Shown here: positions 1 to 8,754 of the stretch, piece after piece
Layout of the letters: each line of letters starts with the position of its first letter
How positions within the stretch are numbered: position 1 is the first letter of the stretch
NCBI GenBank assembly: GCA_910588465.1
Contig: CAJUOP010000011.1
Coordinates: 5,169-69,168, forward strand
Length of the DNA: 64,000 nucleotides
DNA from: an uncultured Christensenellaceae bacterium
Lineage (GTDB): Bacteria > Bacillota > Clostridia > Christensenellales > Borkfalkiaceae
Reading direction: 5' to 3'
Program-made: the position numbers and the translations under genes
Notes under the pieces: model-generated
What the model was told of the DNA's origin: nothing
Seen by the model: the letters and a program-made list of their open reading frames with translations, nothing else
Databases searched by the model: none

Positions 1-3000
1 CGATAGAGATATACGATACCCAGATCGTCGGGAATTTCCACAACGCCGTTTTCGTCCCCTCTGCCCGTGTAAGAACGCAGGTAAATGCCGTCTAATTCGT
101 ACTCCGCCTTTACGCTTACCGAACACTTGGTGTTAAAGAACGTACCCTTTGCGGAAACGACGATATCCGCGCTCGCACCCGAAGTCCCGCCCGATTTTAC
201 CGCTCTCACGGTCGCCTTGAACTGATTTTCGGGATCCTTCTCCACCGAAACGTTTGCGCTGGTGGACGACCACTCGAGCTCTACCTCGCCCGTAAAGTTA
301 TAGGGCTCCAAACTTGCGGTGAGCACGATCTCTTCGCCGCGCTCCAAACTTACCGACTGGGTCGAGAGCTTTAAGCCCGTAAGCCCGATCGTCGTAGCGG
401 CGCCCTCTACCTTGATATTGAACGACACCTTATTTCCGTCGGGGTTGGACTGGGGCGACACGGTGATCACCGCCAAGCCCGATTTCTTTCCCGTAATAAC
501 GCCGTCCCTCACCTCTACGATGCTTTCGTCGGTAGAGGTCCATACCAAATCCTCCATCCAGTAGCCTTCGAGATAATCGGAGCCGATCTTGGTAGTAACG
601 TTTACGTAATCCTTTAAATCCATCTGTCCGTTGGGACGAATGGTATAGCCGTCCTTCGCGGTTCTCGTCTTTTCTACCTTAACGTCCTCTTCCGGCTTGA
701 TAACAATATCGGACTCAAGCGTGTTGTTCACGTAGTCCATCGCCGTAACGTACAGATGATAGCCGTTTGCAACGATCTTATCCCACGAATCGGTTACGTC
801 GATGGAAACCTTGGTCGTGCCGTTAAACTCGCCGTCATACACGGGAATGATGTACGGAGTAAGCTCTACCTGATTGTTCAGCTGTCCGTCCTCGTCCCTC
901 GTGCCGTCATAGCTGACGGGCAGATACGCCTGCATATAGTGGTTGTCGTAATAATAGAAGTCGATGTAGCGCCGCTTTATGCCGCCCGACGTTTCCTCTT
1001 CGCGCACCTTATAGTCGGTGAGCACAGGCACCTCGTTGTCGATCGTGAATTCGAACTCGTACGTGTTTCGGTTGCCGTACGTGCCGTCCTTCCAGTCGAG
1101 GAAGCTCTCCATCGAGAAGGTATACTTTCCGTTGTTGGGCAAATTGTATTTCGAAGCGTCGAACTCCACTTCGATCAGACCGCCGTGAGCGGAATATGCC
1201 TTTCTTCCGTTGTAGCTGGTGCGCGACCAGATCAGCTCGCCCGTGGAGCTGTCGCGGATCTCCATTTCGGTGCGCTTTGCGCCGCGCAGAAGTCCCGCGT
1301 AAATGCCGTAAATCGTATAGCTGCTTTTGGTGTTGGTCGAAAGCGCCGCATAGCGTTCGCGCGTGGCGGGCGCGGTAACGCCCTCGGGAAGCACGTAGTT
1401 ATACGCGCCCATTCCCAAATAAGCCATTTCATCGTTGCCGTAATCGTCGCTCGAATTAAAGCCCACGTAAGGAATGGTCCCGAACACGTCGGCTACCAGC
1501 TTATCTTCGTCCTTTACGGAGGAATCCACCTGCGATTCGCCGATTTCGTATGCGCTTACGTCCAGCATGGGAGCGTCCGCCCAGTCGCCGTAGAAGGCAA
1601 GGAAGGGAATATTCATGTCGATATTGTCCGTATTCTTGGAATCCAGACAGATATAGCCCTCCACGTACATACCGTTGCGGAAATTCGCGTTGAGATATTC
1701 TTTATTCGCGGCGGTAAGACTGATTTTCGCCGTAACCTTTGCCGTGCCGTTGGGCTGAACGGTAACCGTATTGCCGCTTTGGCTGCCCTCCCCGCTTACC
1801 GAAAATTCCTTTTTCGCGTCGTTCAGCATATACGCCTTTTCCGCCACCGTCTTGTTGTCGCTCGACATCGCTTCGGTGAACACGAGCGAACCCAAGTCGT
1901 AGGAAAGCGTTTCGGAGGAAGAGTTTACCACGTTGAACGTCATGGTGTACACGCCCGAGCGCGAGGGATCGTCGCCCAAAGAAAGCTTGGGTTTGTTCGA
2001 TCCGTCTACCGTAAGGTATGCCTTACTGTTTACGGCGTGCATCATATCCGCGATGCCCGCGCCCTGCTTGCGGGGCGAGTAGGGGTTGCCCTCCTCGTTG
2101 TGCACGATGGTAGCCGTGCTCATCATGCGGCTGTAAGAAATGTCGCGGACCTGCTGCGTGGTGTAGTTTTTATCAAAATTTTTCACGTACTGCCGCACGA
2201 GCACCAACGCGCCCGCCAGGTTGGGGCACGCCATGGAGGTACCGCTCAGCGTGTCGTAATCGTCTCCGCCGACGACCGCGGACAAAATCTCGCCGCCGTG
2301 CGCCGTGATATCGGGCGAAAGCGTTAAGTTGGGAAGCACGCCCCAAGAGGAGAAATCGGACATGAACGGACCCGCCAGATAATCCTTGGAAACGGTAAAG
2401 CTGCCCGAGCCCGTCGCTTCGAGATAGCTTCCGAAATCCATCGAAACGGAACAGCTGGGGATATACGTTTTGGTACCGACCGACATACCGATCGTACCCG
2501 ACACGTTGTTATAAATAATCACGCCCGCCGCGCCGTGATTCTTCGCCGTGCGCACCTTATCCTCGAAACTGGTGGAACCGCGCTTGACTACGGCGATTTT
2601 GCCCTGCACTTCCTTGCCGGGCTCTCCGCCGAGCGAGGCATAGTTTACGTCCATTCCGACGCCGGGGATCACCACGTAGTCGAAAGTAGCGCTGTCCTTT
2701 CCCCCCAGAAGCTCCGCGACAAAGTCGTTTTTCTTATCCGAACCGATCTTGCTCGAATCGTTAAAGTAAATTTCTCTTTCGCCGTTGGCTACCACGTACT
2801 TCGTTTTCACTCCCGAAACGGAAGCGACCGCCATCGAAGCGTCGTAAGACGCGGGCGAGCCGATCGTGCCCGAATCGGGGTTGGAAGCAAGGTTTACGCC
2901 GTGCGTGCTGTTAAAGCCGGACGAATAGTCGTTGCTCGCCGCCACGACGAGGCAGATGCCCGATTTCTCGATTTTTTCGTAAACTTTGTTCACGGCGTCG

Positions 3001-4100
3001 TCGTCCTCTTCGCGCGAGAACCCGCAGGAGGTACCGAGGCTCATGTTAATGGCGTCCACGCCCAGCGTTACCGCGTCGTTCAGTCCCGCCAGAATGGATT
3101 CCGTCTCCGCGCCCGTGCCGTAATCGGAGAACACTTTAAACGTGGCGATCTGCGCCTCCGTCGCAACTCCCGTAATCGTATCCGATTGCCCCGCGATAAT
3201 ACCCGCAACGTGCGTTCCGTGCGACTCGGTGGAATATACGTTCGTATCGCTGTCGCCGTAGTCGAACGCGAAGGGAAGTTTTTCGTTGATATATAAATCG
3301 TCCTCGTTGATCGAGAGCTCCGCAGCCGTCGCCAAAGTGGTCGCGGTAAGCGTGCCGTTTTTCACCGCTTCGGCAACCTTTTCTTTGTTGATCGCCAGCT
3401 TGCTCTCGTCCGCGGGCATCGTGCGGAACACCTCGTGCGTGTAGTCCGTGCCCGTATCGAGCACGCCCACCACCGTGCCCGTGCCGTTGTAGCCGAGCTT
3501 TGCCATTTCTTCGGAATTGAATATACCCGTAGACTCGTGTACGTTCACGTAGTTTTCGGTAATCGTTTCGGGCACCGCATAGGTGTTGGAAAGGATCACC
3601 TTATCCACGTTTTTATTCGCCTCGATCTTTGCGATATCGCGGTAATAGATCTGCGCGGAAAATCCGTTGAAAATCGTATTATAGCGGTAACCCGTCTTTA
3701 CGATCTCGGAAGACAGCGCGAGCTGCGTGTTGGATTGCAGGCGGGCGTATTTGCCCATTTCGCTCGCGGCGGAAAACTGCGTAAAAGCTTCCGAAACGCT
3801 TACGCCGTAACGGTTGGCATAATCGAGCATACCGTCGCCCTTTAATTTTACGATGACGGTAACAAGGTCGTTCTCGGCGGGAAGGCGGTGAAGCACGTCC
3901 TCCGTCTTTAATGCGGAGTTTAAGTTCCCCGAGCCGTTCACGCCGTCTTTGTCCGACACGTTGGAAGAGCTGCCCGAAGACGATCCGTCGGGAAGCCGAC
4001 TTTCCGGATAGGACGGCAGGGCAACGTATTGCATCACGAAGCAAGCCGACATAGCGACGACTGCAACGGCGGTTACGATCCTCTTTGTGTTCTTTTTCAT
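1..4100 (-). CDS. Cell-envelope subtilisin-like serine protease (S8 family, lactocepin/C5a-peptidase type), 3' end beyond window
   Basis: The frame stays open from ATG 4100 to the window edge (at least 1366 residues), so the C-terminus is missing. The start has a GAGG site 8 nt upstream. A basic N-terminus and hydrophobic segment (about residues 5-30, with a possible weak lipobox MSAC at Cys20) suggest export. An inhibitor-I9-like propeptide covers about residues 70-175. The catalytic triad is visible: Asp215 (VLDTGTDY), His294 (SHGTHVAG) and Ser622 (SGTSMACP). A PA-type insert (about 485-535) sits between His and Ser, as in lactocepins. After the catalytic domain come Fn3-like regions and at least two bacterial Ig-like (Big_2) domains (about 1160-1310). 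Such enzymes cleave extracellular proteins at the cell surface; the anchor is not visible. Family assignment is firm, the substrate unknown. Confidence 0.93.
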   Translation of the reverse strand, partial: MKKNTKRIVTAVAVVAMSACFVMQYVALPSYPESRLPDGSSSGSSSNVSDKDGVNGSGNLNSALKTEDVLHRLPAENDLVTVIVKLKGDGMLDYANRYGVSVSEAFTQFSAASEMGKYARLQSNTQLALSSEIVKTGYRYNTIFNGFSAQIYYRDIAKIEANKNVDKVILSNTYAVPETITENYVNVHESTGIFNSEEMAKLGYNGTGTVVGVLDTGTDYTHEVFRTMPADESKLAINKEKVAEAVKNGTLTATTLATAAELSINEDDLYINEKLPFAFDYGDSDTNVYSTESHGTHVAGIIAGQSDTITGVATEAQIATFKVFSDYGTGAETESILAGLNDAVTLGVDAINMSLGTSCGFSREEDDDAVNKVYEKIEKSGICLVVAASNDYSSGFNSTHGVNLASNPDSGTIGSPASYDASMAVASVSGVKTKYVVANGEREIYFNDSSKIGSDKKNDFVAELLGGKDSATFDYVVIPGVGMDVNYASLGGEPGKEVQGKIAVVKRGSTSFEDKVRTAKNHGAAGVIIYNNVSGTIGMSVGTKTYIPSCSVSMDFGSYLEATGSGSFTVSKDYLAGPFMSDFSSWGVLPNLTLSPDITAHGGEILSAVVGGDDYDTLSGTSMACPNLAGALVLVRQYVKNFDKNYTTQQVRDISYSRMMSTATIVHNEEGNPYSPRKQGAGIADMMHAVNSKAYLTVDGSNKPKLSLGDDPSRSGVYTMTFNVVNSSSETLSYDLGSLVFTEAMSSDNKTVAEKAYMLNDAKKEFSVSGEGSQSGNTVTVQPNGTAKVTAKISLTAANKEYLNANFRNGMYVEGYICLDSKNTDNIDMNIPFLAFYGDWADAPMLDVSAYEIGESQVDSSVKDEDKLVADVFGTIPYVGFNSSDDYGNDEMAYLGMGAYNYVLPEGVTAPATRERYAALSTNTKSSYTIYGIYAGLLRGAKRTEMEIRDSSTGELIWSRTSYNGRKAYSAHGGLIEVEFDASKYNLPNNGKYTFSMESFLDWKDGTYGNRNTYEFEFTIDNEVPVLTDYKVREEETSGGIKRRYIDFYYYDNHYMQAYLPVSYDGTRDEDGQLNNQVELTPYIIPVYDGEFNGTTKVSIDVTDSWDKIVANGYHLYVTAMDYVNNTLESDIVIKPEEDVKVEKTRTAKDGYTIRPNGQMDLKDYVNVTTKIGSDYLEGYWMEDLVWTSTDESIVEVRDGVITGKKSGLAVITVSPQSNPDGNKVSFNIKVEGAATTIGLTGLKLSTQSVSLERGEEIVLTASLEPYNFTGEVELEWSSTSANVSVEKDPENQFKATVRAVKSGGTSGASADIVVSAKGTFFNTKCSVSVKAEYELDGIYLRSYTGRGDENGVVEIPDDLGIVYLY

Positions 4101-4218
4101 GATTTATGCCTCTAAAAATTATTCACGGAATTTAACGGGGAATTTTTCCCGAAACGCGTGCCCCTGCTTTATAACCGGATCCCGACGACAGGTGACACTC
4201 TTACAGTATACGTTCATA

Positions 4219-4248
4219 AGTTTATTACAAAACGCCTGCTTTTGTCAA
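4219..4248 (-). promoter_or_regulatory. Sigma-A-type promoter of the subtilase gene
   Basis: On the minus strand TTGACA (4243-4248) is followed after 18 bp by TAAACT (4219-4224), giving a leader of roughly 110 nt before the subtilase ATG at 4100. The rest of the 425-bp divergent gap (4101-4525) is AT-rich and I see no other gene in it. Confidence 0.6.
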
Positions 4249-4440
4249 ATTATTTGCGCCCGATTTTGCATTTATTTTGTGAAATTTCAATCAAAATAAT
4301 TATAATTGAAATATTTTATGCAAAAAACCTCTGTTTTTAACGAATATATACATAATTTATAAATTTTTGCATTTCATGCGCGGGCGCTTCGCCGCACGGC
4401 TTTCTATCGCCCGCGCCCGAATCCGTACGAAATACGAATC

Positions 4441-4495
4441 TTCGACGGGATAAGACAAATTCCCCGCCCGTTAGCCCCCCGTTTTTCTCTATAAT
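4441..4495 (+). promoter_or_regulatory. Candidate spoIIE promoter with a possible Spo0A half-site
   Basis: A perfect TATAAT lies at 4490-4495, 30 nt before the spoIIE ATG, but no good -35 hexamer lies 17 bp upstream. TTCGACG at 4441-4447 matches 6 of 7 positions of the reversed Spo0A box. In Bacillus, spoIIE is driven by sigma-A plus Spo0A~P from a promoter with poor -35 spacing, so this arrangement is what one would expect. The Spo0A reading is inference. Confidence 0.4.
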
Positions 4496-4525
4496 TTGTA
4501 AGAAATACATTTTAAGGGGTTTTCC

Positions 4526-6811
4526 ATGAAAAAAATCACGCTGAAAAGACCGACGGTAAAACCCGCCGCCGTTTTCACCTATCTTGCATACGCCGCGTGC
4601 TGTCTGTTTTTAAACTTCGCGCTGCCGCAAAAGGAGCCCGTCGCGTTCGCGCTCTTCTACGCGGCGCTCGCCTGCGGGCTCGATCCCCTTTTGTGCGGCG
4701 GAGGCTTTCTGCTTTCCTCCGCGCCCATGCTGTCGCTTTACGCCTTTTTAAGCTGTCTGCTGCAAACGGCGTTCCTTGTGCTGATCTTCGGCGTTTACAA
4801 ACGCTTTCGTCGCCGCCCCAAAGCCGAAAGCGTCGTTTATCTTATCTGCGCGCAGCTTCCCTTCGTGTTCCTGTTCCCGCACGCGGGCTACGGACTGTTC
4901 CCCTTTGCGCCCGTCTACCAAAAAATGATAATCGGCGCGTTTTTGCTTCTTTTGTCTCTTCTTACCGAGGGCGCGCTCGACGCGCTGCTGCACCGAGCGT
5001 TCCGCTGCAAGCTCTCCGCGGGTCAGCTTGCCCAAATCTGCCTGTTCGGATTTTTTACGGGGCTGGGCATGACCGCAGTGCTGGGAACCGCCGCCTATTA
5101 CGCACTTTCGCTCTGCGCGCTGTTCTTGTGCGTGATCCTGCTGAAAAACGCCGCCTGCGTACCCTTTGCTTTGGCGCTCTCCCTGCCCCTCTGCGTTCAG
5201 GCGCACGGCGCCGAGCCCGTCGCCGAATTCGCCGCCCTTGCCTGCGCGGGCGTGCTGCTCGTCCCCTACGGCAAACCGGCAGCCGCCCTTGCCCTCTCCG
5301 TCGCGTTCTGCGGCGTACAGTTCTTCGAGGGCTTGTATGCGCAAAGCGCGCTCGTCATCTCCCTGACCCTCTGCGGGTGTATTCTGCCCGTGCTCGCCCT
5401 TTCCTTCCTGCCCGAGCGCGCCTATAAAAAGCTGCGCGCCTCCCTCCTGTTTTACCGCGAACGGGCGCTGCCGCGCATCGCCATCAACCGCAACCGCCGC
5501 GCCGTGGGCGAACAGCTGTACGAAGTCTCCTCCCTTTTCCGCGAGATCGAAAACGCGTTCTCCTTCCGCGACCGTCCGGACGGATTCGGCGAACAGATGA
5601 CGGAAAAGCTGCGCGCGTCGCTCTGTTCGGCGTGCCCCAACCGCAGGAAATGCGAGTCGAAGCGAATAGGCGAAAGCATCGAAAAGCTGGTCGCCGTGGG
5701 AAAAGCGAAGGGGCGCGTAAATCTGATAGATATGCCCGCCGACGTCGCAACGACTTGCGTAAACAGCGCGGGAATGCTGTTCGCGCTCAACAAGCAGCTT
5801 GCCGAATACCGCAGATTTTTGGCGGACGCGGAGGCGGCGAAGGAGGGACGCAAGCTGCTTGCCGAGCAGGCGCGGGGCGTGAGCGAGGTGCTGCGCGACA
5901 TCGCCTTACAGCAGAGCGAGGAATTTGTATTTTCGGACGAGGAGCAGACGCTCGCTTCCGCGCTGGCGGAAAACGGCATATTGAGCTCGGAAATATTCTT
6001 ATACGGCGAGGGGCGGGACTTTACCGTAAGCGTAACGCTGCAAACGGACGTGAACGGCAAACGGCTGTGCAAAATCGCGGGCAAGGCGCTGAACGTGCCC
6101 CTCACCCTTTCGGAAAAAATTCCGCTCACCAACGACCGCTCGTGCTTTATTTTAAAGCGCAAGGCGGCGTTCGACGCGGCGTTCGGCATCGCCGCAAAGG
6201 TAAAGAGCGGCGAAAACGCCAGCGGAGACACCCACTCGATCGTAAAGATAGACGAACGGCGGTTTTTGGTCGCCCTCTCCGACGGCATGGGCAGCGGCGA
6301 AAACGCGCGCGACGTGTCGGATAAGACCCTGAACCTGCTCGAAAGCTTTTATAAAGCCAAAATGCCGTCCGAAACGGTGCTTTCCACCGTAAACCGCCTG
6401 ATCGCGTTTTCCGCGGAGGAGACGTTTTCCTGCCTCGATCTGGCGGCAGTGAATCTGGATACGGGGGCGGCGGACATTGTGAAAATCGGCTCGCCCATGG
6501 GCTTTTTGCTCTCGGGCGACGAGCTGCGTGTGCTGGAAGGCGAGTCGCTCCCTATCGGAATGCTGGAAGCGGTGCACCCCGCCACCCTGCGGGTGAACAT
6601 GAAGGAAAACGATTTTCTGCTGTTCATGAGCGACGGCGTGACGACGGCGTTCGGCTCCTCGGCAGAGTTATGCGCCTATTTAAGCGCCCTGCGCCCGCAC
6701 AACCCGCAGTCGCTTGCGGAGGAAATCCTCTCCTCCGCAGTGAACCGATACGGCGGCTCCTGCGAGGACGATATGACGGTGTTAGCCGTAAAGCTCACCA
6801 AAACGGCGTGA
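4526..6811 (+). CDS. spoIIE: Stage II sporulation protein E, PP2C-type serine phosphatase
   Basis: This 761-aa protein is close in length to Bacillus SpoIIE (about 830 aa). The first 300 residues are a run of hydrophobic segments (about ten membrane spans), followed by a regulatory region with a Cys cluster (CSACPNRRKC, about residue 370) and a C-terminal PP2C/SpoIIE phosphatase domain. Metal-binding motifs are visible: LSDGMGSGE (Asp586), MSDGV and the terminal CEDDMTV. SpoIIE sits at the asymmetric septum, dephosphorylates the anti-anti-sigma factor SpoIIAA and thereby switches on sigma-F in the forespore. AAGGGG at 4514-4519 is the ribosome-binding site. The gene stands alone on the plus strand and converges on cysK. 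Its presence argues that the organism sporulates. Confidence 0.95.
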   Translation: MKKITLKRPTVKPAAVFTYLAYAACCLFLNFALPQKEPVAFALFYAALACGLDPLLCGGGFLLSSAPMLSLYAFLSCLLQTAFLVLIFGVYKRFRRRPKAESVVYLICAQLPFVFLFPHAGYGLFPFAPVYQKMIIGAFLLLLSLLTEGALDALLHRAFRCKLSAGQLAQICLFGFFTGLGMTAVLGTAAYYALSLCALFLCVILLKNAACVPFALALSLPLCVQAHGAEPVAEFAALACAGVLLVPYGKPAAALALSVAFCGVQFFEGLYAQSALVISLTLCGCILPVLALSFLPERAYKKLRASLLFYRERALPRIAINRNRRAVGEQLYEVSSLFREIENAFSFRDRPDGFGEQMTEKLRASLCSACPNRRKCESKRIGESIEKLVAVGKAKGRVNLIDMPADVATTCVNSAGMLFALNKQLAEYRRFLADAEAAKEGRKLLAEQARGVSEVLRDIALQQSEEFVFSDEEQTLASALAENGILSSEIFLYGEGRDFTVSVTLQTDVNGKRLCKIAGKALNVPLTLSEKIPLTNDRSCFILKRKAAFDAAFGIAAKVKSGENASGDTHSIVKIDERRFLVALSDGMGSGENARDVSDKTLNLLESFYKAKMPSETVLSTVNRLIAFSAEETFSCLDLAAVNLDTGAADIVKIGSPMGFLLSGDELRVLEGESLPIGMLEAVHPATLRVNMKENDFLLFMSDGVTTAFGSSAELCAYLSALRPHNPQSLAEEILSSAVNRYGGSCEDDMTVLAVKLTKTA

Positions 6812-6829
6812 TTTCCCGCCGCCATACAA

Positions 6830-6864
6830 CAAGCCCGCCCCTGTTTTCAGGGCGGGCTTGTTTA
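6830..6864. terminator. Bidirectional terminator between spoIIE and cysK
   Basis: An 11-bp GC-rich stem (6830-6840 with 6850-6860, CAAGCCCGCCC) has a 9-nt loop and is followed by TTTATT. It lies between two convergent genes and ends spoIIE; it may serve cysK as well. Confidence 0.85.
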
Positions 6865-6878
6865 TTAGATTCACATAT

Positions 6879-7805
6879 TCATTCATAAAGTGCGGTCGAT
6901 AAATAGCGGTCGCCCGAATCGGGGAAAATCACGACGATTATTTTTCCCGCGTTTTCTTCCCTCTGCGCCAGCAGCGTTGCCGCGTGCAGCGCCGCGCCCG
7001 AGGAAATCCCCGCCAAAAATCCCTCCGTTTTTCCGATTTCGCGCCCTACGGCAAACGCAGCTTCGTCGGATACGGCGATCACTTCGTCGTAAATCACCTG
7101 ATCCAGCGTTGCGGGCACGAACCCCGCGCCGATCCCCTGAATTCCGTGCGCGCCTCCGTGACCTTTGGAAAGCACGGGAGAGCGCTCGGGCTCCACCGCC
7201 ACCGCCTTTACGGCGGGATTGCGTTCCTTTAAAAATTTCCCGACGCCCGACAGCGTGCCGCCCGTGCCGACGCCCGCCACGACAATATCCGCCTTGCCGT
7301 CCGTGTCGCGGTAAATTTCGGGACCCGTCGTAAAATAGTGCGTTTGCGGGTTGACGGGATTGGAAAACTGAGCGGGCACGAATGCGTTCGGAATTTCTTT
7401 TGCAAGCTCCTCCGCCCGTTCGATCGCCCCGGTCATCCCCTTCTCGCCCGCCGTAAGCACGATTTCCGCGCCGTACGCCCGAAGCAAACTTCTGCGCTCG
7501 GCGCTCATCGTCTCGGGCATCGTCAAAATCAGGCGGTATCCCTTTGCCGCCGCCAAAGAAGCGAGCCCGATCCCCGTGTTTCCCGAAGTCGGCTCGACGA
7601 TCACCGAGCCCTCCTTCAACACGCCCCGCCGCTCCGCGTCCTCGATCATCGCCTTTGCGATCCTGTCCTTTACCGAACCCGCGGGATTCAGATATTCGAG
7701 CTTGGCAAAAATTTTTGCCTTTAATCCGTGCTCTCTTGCGTAGTTTTTCAATTCGAGCAGGGGCGTCTCGCCCACCAGATCGGAAACCGACCGATATACG
7801 TTCAT
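6879..7805 (-). CDS. cysK: Cysteine synthase A (O-acetylserine sulfhydrylase)
   Basis: A PLP fold-type II enzyme of 308 aa, the normal length, which makes L-cysteine from O-acetylserine and sulfide. The PLP lysine is Lys46 in NPAGSVKDR. The phosphate-binding/substrate loop is PTSGNTGIG and a second glycine loop is GVGTGGTLSG. The terminal FPDSGDRYLST is typical of CysK. I chose ATG 7805 because GGGAGG lies just upstream; an ATG 15 nt earlier (7820) would place that ribosome-binding site inside the gene. No serine acetyltransferase gene is adjacent. CysK rather than CBS or CysM is likely but not absolute. Confidence 0.93.
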   Translation of the reverse strand: MNVYRSVSDLVGETPLLELKNYAREHGLKAKIFAKLEYLNPAGSVKDRIAKAMIEDAERRGVLKEGSVIVEPTSGNTGIGLASLAAAKGYRLILTMPETMSAERRSLLRAYGAEIVLTAGEKGMTGAIERAEELAKEIPNAFVPAQFSNPVNPQTHYFTTGPEIYRDTDGKADIVVAGVGTGGTLSGVGKFLKERNPAVKAVAVEPERSPVLSKGHGGAHGIQGIGAGFVPATLDQVIYDEVIAVSDEAAFAVGREIGKTEGFLAGISSGAALHAATLLAQREENAGKIIVVIFPDSGDRYLSTALYE

Positions 7806-7835
7806 AAAAGCCTCCCTCATAAATTCGGTGACAGT

Positions 7836-7864
7836 ATTCTACCACGCCCACACAAAACGGTCAA
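7836..7864 (-). promoter_or_regulatory. Sigma-A promoter of cysK
   Basis: TTGACC (7859-7864), a 17-bp spacer and TAGAAT (7836-7841) on the minus strand leave a short leader. There is no room for a T-box or other riboswitch. Confidence 0.75.
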
Positions 7865-7877
7865 CCGTTTGAGAGCG

Positions 7878-7907
7878 AAAAAGCCGCGCCCTAACGCGCG
7901 GCTTTGT
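7878..7907 (-). terminator. Terminator of the epimerase/flavoferredoxin operon
   Basis: An AAGCCGCG...CGCGGCTT stem followed on the minus strand by TTTTT begins directly after the stop codon at 7908. Confidence 0.8.
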
Positions 7908-8754
7908 TTACAGATTCTCTTTTTCGTGAAAATAGCGCAGATACGCCTTTTTGCAATAGGAGCAGATCTCCTCGTCGGCGGCGGGCGCGCCGTCGAACCC
8001 GTAGCTGCCGTTCACCCGCCAGCCGTTCAACAGCGAAGGACGAATGGCGTCCGTCGGACAGTCGAACACGCACGCCATGCACGCCGCGCACGACCCGCCG
8101 AATTTGGGGATCCCGTCTTTAAACGCAATGTTATGCTGCGGACATACCTTGGCGCATTTTCCGCAACCGATACAAATATTCTTATTCACGCGGAAGGTAC
8201 GCCCCACCACGGGCATGGCGGGATGCTCGATGCGAAGCGCGAACGCCGCAAAGCGCTTTAATACGTCCACGCGCGGGATCACGCCCGTTTCCTCCGCGAT
8301 CGACTTTGCGTCGTGCGGAGCACCGAGCTCCAGCGCGTGCCGCCATGCCGTCCGAATGGCGGAAGATGATGTTATACGGCATTACGTAGCCGAATTCGCC
8401 GCGCACGATATATCCGCGCTTTTTCAAGATCCTGCGGGGCACGATCCCCGAAGCCTCGTTCAAGCGCACGGGCTCGCCCGAAACGCGCAGAATATAGGCG
8501 GATTTTCTTTTTTCGCTCTTCTTTTTTTTGGGAAGTCTCTTTAAAAATTTCAGCATGGGCGCGGGCGCGTTAAAAGCGTGCACGGGAAATCCCGCCACCA
8601 ACACGTCGAACGCGCTTAAATCGGGGACGGGACAGTTTTTCGCAACGGTAAAAATTTCCGCACCGATCCCCAAACGGGAAAGCTCGGAAACCAACTGCCC
8701 GGCAACGCGGAGCGTGTTCCCCGTTCCCGAAAAAATACAGAATGCGACTTTCAT
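7908..8754 (-). pseudogene. EFR1-type flavodoxin plus 2x[4Fe-4S] ferredoxin, apparently frameshifted
   Basis: The start at ATG 8754 overlaps the stop of the upstream epimerase (ATGA), so the two are translationally coupled. The first frame encodes a flavodoxin-like domain with an FMN loop (FSGTGNT near residue 10) up to FRHSDGM. From there homology continues only in another frame, which reads WRHALELGAPHD and then a ferredoxin domain with CIGCGKCAKVCP and CAACMACVFDCP plus a C-terminal CSYC. The switch lies at about 8336-8350 (one base gained or two lost). Read together the product would be about 280 aa, the usual EFR1 layout for electron transfer. It may be a true pseudogene or a sequencing/assembly error; no slippery heptamer is obvious. 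Confidence 0.8.

Noticed and set aside
756..2327. A 523-codon plus-strand open frame opposite the subtilase
   Set aside because: The minus strand encodes the protease with all catalytic motifs. The plus-strand frame is the GC-driven shadow, has odd composition and no ribosome-binding site.
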